Positions 44,697-53,899 of a stretch of DNA of 64,000 nt are shown one piece after another; position 1 is the stretch's first letter; every line of letters starts with the position of its first letter. The notes beneath the pieces were generated by a model, which was not told the origin of the DNA, made no database searches, and worked only from the letters and a program-made list of their open reading frames with translations. The stretch is taken from positions 3,100,001 to 3,164,000 of the forward strand of contig NZ_LT985188.1 in assembly GCF_900289045.1 (NCBI RefSeq), written 5' to 3'. Position numbers and translations under genes: made by a program. The DNA is from Micropruina glycogenica (GTDB lineage: Bacteria; Actinomycetota; Actinomycetes; Propionibacteriales; Propionibacteriaceae).

Positions 44697-47196
44697 CGGT
44701 CACCTGCCACGGGTTGCCCCAGCCCGAGGTCTGCGCCCGGCGCGGCGCCTGACGCAAGAAGTGCCGCGCGGCCAGGTCGTCCGACAACCCGCGGAACTCC
44801 TGCTCCAAGGCGGCCAGCCGAACCGCCAGCCGATCGGGCCGCAGCAGGTCGGCGATGTCGACCTCGCCCAGTTCGTTCGACAGCCGCAGCGCCCGCGCGG
44901 CGGACGCCTCGTCGCCCAGCAGGCTGAGGTCGGCGGCCAGCGACTCGGCCTGGTACAGCACCGAACGCGGGTTCACCCGGTCGAGCAGCAGCAGGTCGAC
45001 CGCCGACTCCAGCGCCACCGTGGGGCCGGTGCCAGCGGCCGCCCGCCGGCGGTGGGTGATGATCGACTCGCCCGCGCGCAGCACACCCTCGACCACCAGG
45101 TCGTCGACCTCGCGGCCCCGGTCGGCGGTCACCGTGCGGGCCAGCAGGGCCAGGGTCATCTGCGCGCGTTCCATGCGGCAGCCCGCGTCGAGAAACGCCC
45201 ACGACTCGTCGCGCACCATGCTCTGCGCCATGATGCCGGCCAGCGCCAGCAGCGACTCGAGCACGTCTGCCAGCACCGGCTGCAGCTGGTCGTCGTCGTC
45301 GGGGGTCTCGGCCAGGGTCTGCTGCAGTCGTCCGATCACCGACCAGGTGTCGACGCTCAGCAGGTCGCGCACGTGCTGGGCGGCGTTGGTCACCTGGTTG
45401 GCGCAGTGCCGCACCGTGCCGGTGCGGGTGGCGTCCAACACGGCCCGGCGCAGGTAGGTCAGGGACGACTCGTCGTGCCTGATCGCACCGGTGACGGTCA
45501 CCCAGGCGACGGCGTCGAGCAGAATCTCGGTGGCCCTCGCGCCGGGGGTGCCGGTGCGGCTGCTGTTGTCTTCGGCGAAGTCGTCGACCACCTTGAGCAG
45601 CCGGGCGGTGCCCTCGGCGCGTTCGGCGTAGCGGCCCATCCAGTACAGGTTGTCAGCCACGCGGGGCGACAGGCCGTAGGCCCGGGTGACCGGGGGCAGG
45701 CCGAGCCGGCGGGCGCGCCCGACGCTGGGCTGGTCGGCTTCGGAGCTGATCACCCAGACGTCCTTGGCGAGGGCGCCGGTGAAGTTCGAGACGGTGTACT
45801 CGCCGACCCGCGCGGCCACCCGGCCCAGGCCGCCGGGCAGGTAGTGGTAGTCGTCGTCGTGCGCCACCCCGAAGGTGCGCAGCACGAATCGGCGCGGCTC
45901 GAGCCCGCTGCGGGTGACCACCGGAGCGGTCGACAGCTGCATCGGCTCCTGCCCGCACCAGGCCCACGGCTCGGCGGCGATCGCGGCCGCCAGGTCGGCG
46001 CGTTCTGCGGCGGTGAGCAGCCAGCCGTACCGCAACGGCCCCGACGAGCGCGAGATCGGCTTGAGCACCAGATGGCCCAGGTTGGCCAGCACGTGCGATC
46101 GGGACGCGTCGTCGCCGCACCACCATGTCGGGGGCATGGGCAGCGCCAGGTCTTCGCCGAGCAGCGCGCGGGCCGCGGCGTTCAGGTGCGCCACCAGCCC
46201 CGGGTTCTCGAGCACCCCGGCACCCACCGGGTTCACCACGGCCACGTTGCGCGTGCGGGCCGCCTCGATCAGCCCGGGAATGCCCAGTTGCGAGTCGCCG
46301 CGCAGTTCGAGCGGGTCTGAGTAGGCGGCGTCCACCCGGCGCAGAATCACGTCGACCTCTTCGAGCCGGTCGCCGGCCCGAAGCCACACCTTGCCCTTCT
46401 GCATCACCAGGTCGTCGGCCTCGACCAGCGGAAAGCCCAGCAGGGTGGCCAGGTAGGCCTGTTCGAAGGCGGTCTCACTGCCCGGCCCGGGGGTGAGCAG
46501 CACCACCCGGGGCGGCTCGGTGGCCGTCGGCGACGCGTCTTGCAGCGAAGCCGAGAAGGTCTGAAAGAAGCCGCGCAGCCGGGCCAGGGGGGTCGATCGG
46601 TGCAGGCCGGCCATTACCCGCGAGATGATCCGCCGGGTGGCCATCGCATACCCGGGGCCGGACGGCGCCTGGGTGCGGTCTGAGATCACGGTCCACTGGC
46701 CGGTGGCGTCGCGGCCCAGGTCGGTGGCCGCCACCACCAGCTGGCGACGGCCGGGGGCGCCGATGCCGTCGGTCTGCCTGATGTAGCCGTCGTGGCCGAG
46801 GATGACCTCGGGCGGAATGACCCGGCGCCGCATCAGGTTGCGCTCGCCGTACACGTCGGTGAGCACCAGGTCGAGCAGGTTGGCGCGTCGCCGCAACCCG
46901 GTTTCCAGCGCCTGCCATTCGGCGGCGCCGATCAGCACCGGAATCGGGTCGATCGCCCAGTTGCGGCTACCGCGGCGTTCGGTGCCGTAGGTGACGCCCT
47001 CGTCGGACGCGAACGTGCGCGCCTCGGCCCGGGCCGCCTGCAGCCCGCCCATGCCCATCGCGTTGACCGCGGCACCGAGGGCCGCCTGGTCGCTGCGCAG
47101 GCCGTCGGAAGTGACCAGTTCGTCGACGGCGTCGGCGCCCAGCCGCGCGCGGTACTCGTCGAGTACCCCGGTTTCGATGCTCACCGCCGCAGACAT
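44686..47196 (-). CDS. Circularly permuted ATP-grasp protein with alpha-E domain
   Basis: An 836-residue fusion. Residues 1-480 are a circularly permuted type 2 ATP-grasp domain (HDGYIRQTDGIGAPGRRQL, VVLLTPGPGSETAFEQAYLA, GVLENPGLVAHLNAAARALLG, LVLKPISRSSGPLRYG). Residues from about 510 form an alpha-E domain (SPRVADNLYWMGRYAERAEGTARLL). ATP-grasp enzymes of this type are predicted carboxylate-amine ligases. Flanked and overlapped by transglutaminase genes, which together define an uncharacterised peptide-modification operon. Confidence 0.9.
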   Translation of the reverse strand: MSAAVSIETGVLDEYRARLGADAVDELVTSDGLRSDQAALGAAVNAMGMGGLQAARAEARTFASDEGVTYGTERRGSRNWAIDPIPVLIGAAEWQALETGLRRRANLLDLVLTDVYGERNLMRRRVIPPEVILGHDGYIRQTDGIGAPGRRQLVVAATDLGRDATGQWTVISDRTQAPSGPGYAMATRRIISRVMAGLHRSTPLARLRGFFQTFSASLQDASPTATEPPRVVLLTPGPGSETAFEQAYLATLLGFPLVEADDLVMQKGKVWLRAGDRLEEVDVILRRVDAAYSDPLELRGDSQLGIPGLIEAARTRNVAVVNPVGAGVLENPGLVAHLNAAARALLGEDLALPMPPTWWCGDDASRSHVLANLGHLVLKPISRSSGPLRYGWLLTAAERADLAAAIAAEPWAWCGQEPMQLSTAPVVTRSGLEPRRFVLRTFGVAHDDDYHYLPGGLGRVAARVGEYTVSNFTGALAKDVWVISSEADQPSVGRARRLGLPPVTRAYGLSPRVADNLYWMGRYAERAEGTARLLKVVDDFAEDNSSRTGTPGARATEILLDAVAWVTVTGAIRHDESSLTYLRRAVLDATRTGTVRHCANQVTNAAQHVRDLLSVDTWSVIGRLQQTLAETPDDDDQLQPVLADVLESLLALAGIMAQSMVRDESWAFLDAGCRMERAQMTLALLARTVTADRGREVDDLVVEGVLRAGESIITHRRRAAAGTGPTVALESAVDLLLLDRVNPRSVLYQAESLAADLSLLGDEASAARALRLSNELGEVDIADLLRPDRLAVRLAALEQEFRGLSDDLAARHFLRQAPRRAQTSGWGNPWQVTDGD

Positions 47197-47233
47197 GGCG
47201 CCACCTTACGGGGTCGGGTCGCCCGGCATGTCA

Positions 47234-50200
47234 CTAGCCCAAATGCCCGGGGGAATAGCGCCTGAGATCGAGCGTGCAGGGGTATTCGGTGCCCATCGGC
47301 GAGAACACCGACTGCGCCGACGGCCAGCCGGCCACGTCGATCGGGCCGGGGGTGTGGCCCTGGTCGCTGAACCGCGAGGCGCGCCGCGACTCGGCCTCGA
47401 CGGCGTTCACCGGGTAGGTGTCGTAGCTGCGTCCGCCCGGGTGGGTGACGTGGTAGGTGAACCCGCCCAGCGATCGGTTGTTCCAGGTGTCGACCAGGTC
47501 GAAGGTCAGCGGCGCGTGCACGCCCATGGTGGGGTGCAGCGCCGACCACGGCGCCCACGCCCGGTACCGCACGCCGCCGACGAACATGCCGGCCGCGGCA
47601 GGGGCGTCGTCCGAGCCGAGGGCCGTGCCCCAGCCGCCGTTGGCGACCGCGGTGAGCGGCACCGGCACGCCGTTGCAGGTCACCACGTGCCGGCCTTCGA
47701 TCAGGCCCGAGACGGCGAGTTGGACGCGTTCGACCGAGCTGTCGACGTAGCGGGCGGTGCCGCCGCTGGTGGCCTCCTCGCCCAGCACGTGCCAGGGCTC
47801 GATGGCCTGCCGCAGTTCGAGGTGGACGCCCGCGAGCCGGGTTTCGCCCAGCCGCGGGAAGCGGAACTCGAGGAACGGATCGAACCAGGCGGCGTCGAAC
47901 CGGCTGCCCGGAGCCACCTGGTCGAGCCACTCGTTGACGTCGGCGACCACCTCGCGCAGGTCGGCGGCGGCGAACGCCGGCAGCAGGAAGCGGTCGTGCA
48001 GGCGGGTGCCCCAGCGAATCAGCGGGCCGAGGTAGGGGCGCTGCCAGAACATCGCCACCAGGCAACGCACCAGCAGGGCCTGCACCAGCGCCATCTGGGC
48101 GTGTGGGGGCATCTCGAAACCGCGCAGCTCCAGCAGGCCCAGCCGGCCTCGCTGCGAATCGGGCGAGTACAGCTTGTCGATGCAGAACTCAGACCGGTGG
48201 GTGTTGCCGGTCAGGTCGGTGAGCAGGTGGCGCAGCAGCCGGTCGGTGTTCCAGGGCAGCGGCGGCAGGTCGTCGTGCTCGGGCTTGAACGACTCGGCGT
48301 CGGCGGTCACCCGGTCGAGCTCGGCGAAGGCGATCTCGAGTTCGTAGAGGGTTTCGTGGCGCCCCTCGTCCACCCGCGGCGCCTGGGAGGTCGGGCCGAT
48401 GAACCGGCCCGAGAACACGTACGACAAGGCCGGATGATGCTGCCAGTAGGTGATCAGCGAGCGCAGCAGGTCGGGCCGGCGCAGCAACGGCGAGTCGGTG
48501 GGCGTGGCGCCGCCCAGCGTGAAGTGGTTGCCGCCGCCGGTGCCGGTGTGGGTGCCGTCGAGGTCGAACTTCTCGGTGGCCAGCCGGGTGCGCCGGGCGT
48601 CGTCGTACAGCGACAGGGTGAGGTCGCGCTGTTCGGGCCAGCTCGACGTGGGTTGTGTGTTCACCTCAATCACGCCCGGGTCGGGGGTCACCGAGATGGT
48701 CTTGGTGCGCAGGTCGAACGGCAGCGGGTAGCCCTCGAGCACCACCGGCAACTCGACCGCCGCGGCCGCCCCCTCGACCACGCTGAGCAGTTCGAGGGCG
48801 TCCTCGAGCTTGGTCAACGGCGGCAGAAACACGTGCAGCAGGCCGTCGCGCTCTTCGACGCAGAGGGCGGTGCGCGGCGCATCCTCGATGTCGTGCACGA
48901 CCGCCGCGGGTGCCTCGCCGTCGACGATGATCGGCAGCAGCCCGGTCATCTCGAGCGGGGAGCGTTCGATGTCGTCGGGCGCCTCGGCCCAGGCCAGGGA
49001 CGACAGCGGCAGCCGGAATCCCATCGGCGAGGTGCCGGGGGTGAGGAACAAGTGCCGGCGGCGGGTGCGCCAGCGCGCCGTGCCCCACTGCTGCTCGTCG
49101 ACCAACCGGAACAGCGGCACGACCCAGCCGCGGGCAGTGCCCCGGGTGGCGTCGATGCGGTCGATCTCGGCGGCGCGGGCGGCCTCGTCGGCCATCGCCG
49201 GGTCGTCGGGGTCGAGGTCGTCCGGACGCCTGCCCTCGGGCAGTTGAGCCTCGCCCATCAGCTCGACCAGCGGGTCTTCGTAGCCGGGCAGCACGTGGCC
49301 GATCGGCACGCCGAGCCCACCGGCGATGTACACCGCCAGGTCGCGGGCCGCGGTCTGCGCCTCGAGCGAACCGGGTTTGACCGCCGGTTCGTCCCAGGGG
49401 TTGGCCAGCAGCGTGCGGTCCTCCCAGATCGCCAGGCCGTCGGTGCGCCAGGTGATCGCGATGTTCCAGCGCGGCAGGTCTTCGCCGGGGTACCACTTGC
49501 CCTGGCCGTGGTGGACGACCCCGCCCGGCGCCCAGCGCTGCTCGAGCCGGGCCGCCAGGGCCTGGGCCAGCGCCCGCTTCTCGGGGCCGTCGGCGGCGCC
49601 CTCCCACTGCGGCGTGGCGGTGTCGTCGGCCGAGACGAAGGTCGGCTCGCCGCCCATGGTCAGGCGCACGTCGCCAGCGGTCAGCAGCTCGTCCACCCGC
49701 TGGCCGAGGGCGTCGACGGCGGCCCATTGGGTCTCGGTGTAGGGCTTGGTGACGCGGGGGTCCTCGTGCACCCGGCGCACGGTGTTGCTGAAGCTCATGG
49801 TCACCGACACCGGTGCGGTCGAGCCCGTGATCGGTGCCGCGGACGACGGGTGCGGGGTCGCCGACAAGGGAATATGGCCCTCGCCCGCGAACAGTCCCGA
49901 GGTGGGGTCGAGGCCGATCCAGCCCGCGCCGGGCACGAACACCTCGGCCCAGGCGTGCAGGTCGGTGAAGTCTTCGGCCGGGCCGCTGGGGCCGTCCAAC
50001 TCTTCGACGTCTGAGCGCAGTTGCACCAGGTAGCCCGACACGAACCGCGCCGCCAGGCCGGCCTCGCGCAGCACCGACACCAGCACCCACGCCGAGTCGC
50101 GGCACGAGCCGAGCGCGTTGGCCAGGGTGGTGTCGGGGGTCTGCACGCCCGGTTCGAGCCGCACGGTGTAGGCGATGTCGGCCTGCAGGGCGGTGTTCAC

Positions 50201-50683
50201 GGCGACCAGGAAGTCGACCATGCGGGGCCGGTCGTCGCCGGTCAGCCCGGCGTAGGCGTCGGTGATGTGCCGCTGCACCCACTCGCGCACCAGCGGGCCC
50301 GGGCCGGTGCCGCCCTCGTCGACCCGACGCAGGTAGGGCTCGAGGTCGGCGCGCAGGGCGTCGGGGTATTCGAAGGGGAAGCGCTCGGCGTAGGGCTCGA
50401 GAAAGAAGTCGAACGGGTTGATCACCGTCATGTCGGCCACCACGTCGACAGTGATGTCGAGTTCTTTCACCGGCTCGGGAAACACCAGCCGGGCCAGGTA
50501 GTTGCCGAACGGGTCCTGCTGCCAGTTGATGAAGTGGTTGCGTGGGCTCACCGTCAGCGAGTAGGCCGCGATGGGCGTGCGCGAGTGCGGCGCCGGCCGC
50601 AGCCGAACCGTGTGCGGAAACACCTCCACCGGTTCGGCGAAGGTGTACGTCGTGCGGTGTTCGAGCGCTACCCGGATCGTCAC
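47234..50683 (-). CDS. Large transglutaminase with DUF2126 domain
   Basis: An 1149-residue protein. The N-terminal about 300 residues are a transglutaminase unit with GSCRDSAWVLVSVLREAGL (Cys), DLHAWAEVFVPG (His) and GLDPTSG (Asp). The remainder matches DUF2126 (LTMGGEPTFVSADDTATPQW, WNIAITWRTDGLAIWED, HTGTGGGNHFTLGGATPTDSPLLRRPDLLRSL in parts). The GTG at 50683 follows TAGATT by seven bases, so the operon mRNA is probably leaderless. First gene of the operon; 37 bp before the ATP-grasp start. Confidence 0.9.
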   Translation of the reverse strand: MTIRVALEHRTTYTFAEPVEVFPHTVRLRPAPHSRTPIAAYSLTVSPRNHFINWQQDPFGNYLARLVFPEPVKELDITVDVVADMTVINPFDFFLEPYAERFPFEYPDALRADLEPYLRRVDEGGTGPGPLVREWVQRHITDAYAGLTGDDRPRMVDFLVAVNTALQADIAYTVRLEPGVQTPDTTLANALGSCRDSAWVLVSVLREAGLAARFVSGYLVQLRSDVEELDGPSGPAEDFTDLHAWAEVFVPGAGWIGLDPTSGLFAGEGHIPLSATPHPSSAAPITGSTAPVSVTMSFSNTVRRVHEDPRVTKPYTETQWAAVDALGQRVDELLTAGDVRLTMGGEPTFVSADDTATPQWEGAADGPEKRALAQALAARLEQRWAPGGVVHHGQGKWYPGEDLPRWNIAITWRTDGLAIWEDRTLLANPWDEPAVKPGSLEAQTAARDLAVYIAGGLGVPIGHVLPGYEDPLVELMGEAQLPEGRRPDDLDPDDPAMADEAARAAEIDRIDATRGTARGWVVPLFRLVDEQQWGTARWRTRRRHLFLTPGTSPMGFRLPLSSLAWAEAPDDIERSPLEMTGLLPIIVDGEAPAAVVHDIEDAPRTALCVEERDGLLHVFLPPLTKLEDALELLSVVEGAAAAVELPVVLEGYPLPFDLRTKTISVTPDPGVIEVNTQPTSSWPEQRDLTLSLYDDARRTRLATEKFDLDGTHTGTGGGNHFTLGGATPTDSPLLRRPDLLRSLITYWQHHPALSYVFSGRFIGPTSQAPRVDEGRHETLYELEIAFAELDRVTADAESFKPEHDDLPPLPWNTDRLLRHLLTDLTGNTHRSEFCIDKLYSPDSQRGRLGLLELRGFEMPPHAQMALVQALLVRCLVAMFWQRPYLGPLIRWGTRLHDRFLLPAFAAADLREVVADVNEWLDQVAPGSRFDAAWFDPFLEFRFPRLGETRLAGVHLELRQAIEPWHVLGEEATSGGTARYVDSSVERVQLAVSGLIEGRHVVTCNGVPVPLTAVANGGWGTALGSDDAPAAAGMFVGGVRYRAWAPWSALHPTMGVHAPLTFDLVDTWNNRSLGGFTYHVTHPGGRSYDTYPVNAVEAESRRASRFSDQGHTPGPIDVAGWPSAQSVFSPMGTEYPCTLDLRRYSPGHLG

Positions 50684-50781
50684 TCGAGTGAATCTAGTGG
50701 CCGAAACCGGCCCCGACATCAGGTTGGCCGGCACCGAAACGTCACTGAAACGCAGGTTGGCACACTCGGTAGCCTGTCCCG

Positions 50782-51864
50782 GTGGTGAATGACGATTCCG
50801 CGCCCTCCGACGCCCAGCCCGACCCGGTCGATCCGGACGGCGCGACAGGCCAGGCCGAACCGCCCGAGGCCACCGAAACCTCGACCCGGGCGGCGCTGCG
50901 CCGTCCACGGCTGTTGTGGATCGCCGCCGCCGTGCTGGTCGTGCTCGCCCTGATCGGCAGCATCGCGTGGGCGTTGCGGCCGCAGCCGGCGCAGAACGGC
51001 ATCTCGTCGGCCACGCCGCAGCAGGCCGTCCGCGGCTTCTTGGACGCCCTGGCCGGCAGCGACGCCGACCGGGCTTTGCAGTTCGCGCTGACCAAGCCCA
51101 CCGACACCGCGCTGCTCACCCGGGCGGTGCTCGAGTCGTCCAACAAGACCGGGCCGCTCACCGTGGTGAACGTGCCCGAGGTGGGCGGCAGCGGCACGGT
51201 GCAGGTGCCGGCCGAGGTCAGCATCGGCGACCACCGAGCCACCATCACCTTCTCAGTCGCCCAGACTGATGCCGGCTGGCGGCTGCAGCAGGTCACCTCG
51301 ACGATCGACCCCGGCGCGTTGCCGGCCACGCTGGGGCCGACGCTGAACGGCCAGCCGCTCACCAACACCGCACACATCGAGGTCTTTCCGGGGTCGTACA
51401 CCTTCGGTGAAGACGTCGACGAGATCACGCTGGCCGATCGACCAGTGCTTGTGGCGGCGGTGGGCGACGACGTCAAGGCCGGGCTCGAGCCCACGTTGAC
51501 CAGCAAGGGTGTGAAGGCTGCGAACGCCATCGCCGAGAAGGCGGTCAAGGCGTGCCTGGCCAAGCGCGACCCGAGCCCGCAGGGGTGCCCCAACAGCGTC
51601 ACGGTGGCCGTGGGGCAGAAGCTCGACACCAAGTCGATCAAGTGGAACCTGGTGGGCAACCCCTGGAAGAACGCCACCTACACGTTGGACGTGGCCGACC
51701 CCACCCAGGCGCGGGGCGCCACCACGCTGAACTTCAGGTTTCGCTGCACGCTCACCCAGAACGGCGAGAAGTACATGGTCGATCAGAAGAACGAGGTGTC
51801 CGTGCGCTACATGCTGACCGTCACCGACCCCAGCGTGTCCGTTGTCTGGCAGCGCATCGCCTGA
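50782..51864 (+). CDS. Single-pass membrane protein with extracytoplasmic domain
   Basis: A 360-residue protein: acidic Pro-rich N-terminus, basic cluster RRPRLLW, one transmembrane helix (IAAAVLVVLALIGSIAWAL), then an outside domain beginning with an NTF2-like/DUF4878-type segment (ATPQQAVRGFLDALAGSDADRALQFA) and repeated beta units. The GTG start lies six bases after TAGCCT (leaderless). Divergent from the transglutaminase operon and overlapping the following patatin gene by 23 bp. Function unknown. Confidence 0.75.
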   Translation: MVNDDSAPSDAQPDPVDPDGATGQAEPPEATETSTRAALRRPRLLWIAAAVLVVLALIGSIAWALRPQPAQNGISSATPQQAVRGFLDALAGSDADRALQFALTKPTDTALLTRAVLESSNKTGPLTVVNVPEVGGSGTVQVPAEVSIGDHRATITFSVAQTDAGWRLQQVTSTIDPGALPATLGPTLNGQPLTNTAHIEVFPGSYTFGEDVDEITLADRPVLVAAVGDDVKAGLEPTLTSKGVKAANAIAEKAVKACLAKRDPSPQGCPNSVTVAVGQKLDTKSIKWNLVGNPWKNATYTLDVADPTQARGATTLNFRFRCTLTQNGEKYMVDQKNEVSVRYMLTVTDPSVSVVWQRIA

Positions 51865-52669
51865 CCTCGGGGCTGAGCCCCGCCGTGCGGTGGTGCTGGG
51901 TGGTGGAGGGCTCACCGGCATCGGCTGGACGGCGGCAGTGCTGGGCGAACTTCCACCGGTGCTGCCCGGGGCCGACCGGGTGATCGGAACCTCTGCCGGC
52001 GCGCTGTTGGCGGCGCGGTTGCTGAACGGCGGCGACCCTGCGGGCCTGCGTGGGTTCACCACTGAGTTGGCAGCGGCACGGCTTCGTCCGGCTGCCGTGG
52101 GCCGATTGTTGGCCGCCCAGGTCTGGCCCAGCCGCCGGCACGCGTTGCAGTGGCTGGGGCGGCGGTCCTCCGGGCCCACCGCGGTCAGCGAGGCTGCTTT
52201 CGTCGACCTGGTGGCACGGGCCATCGGCTATGTCGACTGGCCCCCGGCGCTGATCGTGGTGGCGGTGGATGCCCGCGCGGGCCGTCCGGCGTACTTCACG
52301 CCGCGCTCGGACGTTCCGCTGGCGCTGGCGGTCGCCGCGAGTTGCGCGATGCCCGGGGTGCTGCCCCCGGTGCACATCGAGGGGCGGGCGTTTCTGGACG
52401 GCGGACTGCGCTCCCCGGCCAACGCCGACCTGGCCAGCGGTTGCGACCGGGTGCTGGTGCTCGCCCCGCAGGGCCGCTCGGCGCGGGTGGTGCGTCGTCC
52501 CGAACATCAGGCGGCGAAGCTGCGCGACGCGGGCAGCGAGGCCGTGCTGCTGCAGGCAGGCATCGCAAGCCACTCGTCGATGTCGGCCGCAGCACTGCCA
52601 GCTGCCCGCGAGCGGGGCCAGCAGCAGGGTCGCGCAGCCCGCGACGCCGTCCAACACCTGTGGCGGTAG
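51842..52669 (+). CDS. Patatin-like phospholipase
   Basis: A 275-residue patatin: Gly-rich oxyanion loop VLGGGGLTGIG, nucleophile motif IGTSAGAL (GXSXG) and catalytic Asp in FLDGGLRSP. It should hydrolyse acyl esters at the membrane. The TTG at 51842 lies within the preceding gene; a later start is possible but would remove little. The stop is directly followed by a GGGGACGGTTCC repeat array. Confidence 0.85.
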   Translation: MSGSASPDLGAEPRRAVVLGGGGLTGIGWTAAVLGELPPVLPGADRVIGTSAGALLAARLLNGGDPAGLRGFTTELAAARLRPAAVGRLLAAQVWPSRRHALQWLGRRSSGPTAVSEAAFVDLVARAIGYVDWPPALIVVAVDARAGRPAYFTPRSDVPLALAVAASCAMPGVLPPVHIEGRAFLDGGLRSPANADLASGCDRVLVLAPQGRSARVVRRPEHQAAKLRDAGSEAVLLQAGIASHSSMSAAALPAARERGQQQGRAARDAVQHLWR

Positions 52670-52953
52670 TTGGGGACGGTTCCTATCTCGCGCCAAAGGG
52701 TTGGCTGGCGGTAGTTGGGGACGGTCCTATCTCGCGCCAGGGCTCCACGGTCATCGCAGCGGGCGCCTGGATGTCGTGGGCGCGTGGGCTCAACAGGTTC
52801 TCGGCGGGCGGATTCGTCTCAAGGCAAGCCTGGAATGACGGGTGAGTCACCTTTGCGCTGGGACGGCGGGTGGCGCGAGTTGGGAACCGTCCCCATCTTG
52901 CGCCGGGACGGCGGGTGGCGCGAGTTAGGAACCGTCCCCATCTTGCGCCAGGG
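52668..52953. repeat. Array of four GGGGACGGTTCC/GGCGCGAGTT half-elements
   Basis: Two direct units, GTTGGGGACGGTTCCTATC and GTTGGGGACGGTCCTATC, each followed by TCGCGCCA, lie near 52670-52740. Two inverted units, TGGCGCGAGTTGGGAACCG and TGGCGCGAGTTAGGAACCG, lie near 52873-52953, the last entering the PAP2 coding end. Together they look like two hairpin elements in head-to-tail fashion or one expanded element. Confidence 0.72.
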
Positions 52954-53770
52954 CTCGTTCAGATCGTTTCCCGTGCCGCGGCAGGGCGTGCGATTGATGA
53001 TCGGTCAGCCACAAACGGTGCGCGGTGATCACCACGGCCAGCCAGGCCAGCCCCAGGCACCAGGCGGCCAGCACGTCGGTGAGCCAGTGATGGCCGAGAT
53101 ACACCCGCGACAACCCCATCGAGATCGTGTACACGGCGCCCATGGTGATGGTGGACACCCGGGCCAGGGTGTTGGTGAGGTGCGACACCAGCAGGTAGCA
53201 GAACATGCCGGTGATCACGATCGAGTTGAGCGTGTGCCCCGACGGAAACGACGCCGAGGTTTCATACGGCGGCACGGCCAGCTCGTACGGCGGACGTGCC
53301 CGGTCGGTCAGCCGCTTGCCCACCACGGTCATCGCCAGCGATCCGCCGACGGCGATGAGCATCAGCACCAGCGGCGTCCAACGGCGCCACCTCAGGCACA
53401 CCGCGGCGATGGCGACGCCGGTGATGATAGTCATCCATAACGCGCCGCCCGAGTTGCTGAACGCGGCCACGAAGGTGGTGAACCCCGGTGTGCGCGAGGC
53501 CACCATGGCCTGCAGCACCGGCTCGTCCAACTGGGTGATGCCGTGCCCCGAGGTGACGGACTCATAGATCTCGCCCGCCAGCATGGTGGCCCCTACCGCG
53601 AGCACCGCGGCGACGCCGAGCAGGGTCAGCGCCGCCAGGTCGGTGTTGCGCAGCCGATCGGCCAACGCGGTGAACACCTCGCGCAGCCAGCGGCCGGGGC
53701 GGCTGCGCCACTGGGTCAGGTCGCGCGAGCCGATGGTCTTCTCGTCGGGCGACGGGCGCAGTGCGTGCAT
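52925..53770 (-). CDS. PAP2-family membrane phosphatase
   Basis: A 281-residue protein with about six membrane helices and the three PAP2 motifs: KRLTDRARP, SFPSGHT and SRVYLGHHWLTDV. Expected to dephosphorylate lipid phosphates or polyprenyl pyrophosphates outside the membrane. The last residues (ALAQDGDGS) and the stop codon are encoded by a dispersed hairpin repeat, so the native C-terminus has been replaced or extended by the repeat. Confidence 0.9.
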   Translation of the reverse strand: MHALRPSPDEKTIGSRDLTQWRSRPGRWLREVFTALADRLRNTDLAALTLLGVAAVLAVGATMLAGEIYESVTSGHGITQLDEPVLQAMVASRTPGFTTFVAAFSNSGGALWMTIITGVAIAAVCLRWRRWTPLVLMLIAVGGSLAMTVVGKRLTDRARPPYELAVPPYETSASFPSGHTLNSIVITGMFCYLLVSHLTNTLARVSTITMGAVYTISMGLSRVYLGHHWLTDVLAAWCLGLAWLAVVITAHRLWLTDHQSHALPRHGKRSERALAQDGDGS

Positions 53771-53899
53771 CGATCCAGTCTCTCAGCAGTTCCGGTGTGC
53801 ACGGCAAGGCGTTACGCGCGAACGGCGATTGTGTCAGGCTGGTCGCGAGTGGCCAATGAAGGCCACCGCTGGCGAGGGCCGTCCGTAATGAGGAGGGGC

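Noticed and set aside
46991-50014. 1007-codon plus-strand frame opposite the DUF2126 transglutaminase and ATP-grasp genes
   Set aside because: Low-complexity Arg/Gly/His-rich translation without motifs; the minus-strand genes have clear triads and domains.
52668-52953. CRISPR array
   Set aside because: Units are in both orientations, differ in length, and have no regular spacers; there are no cas genes in the window.
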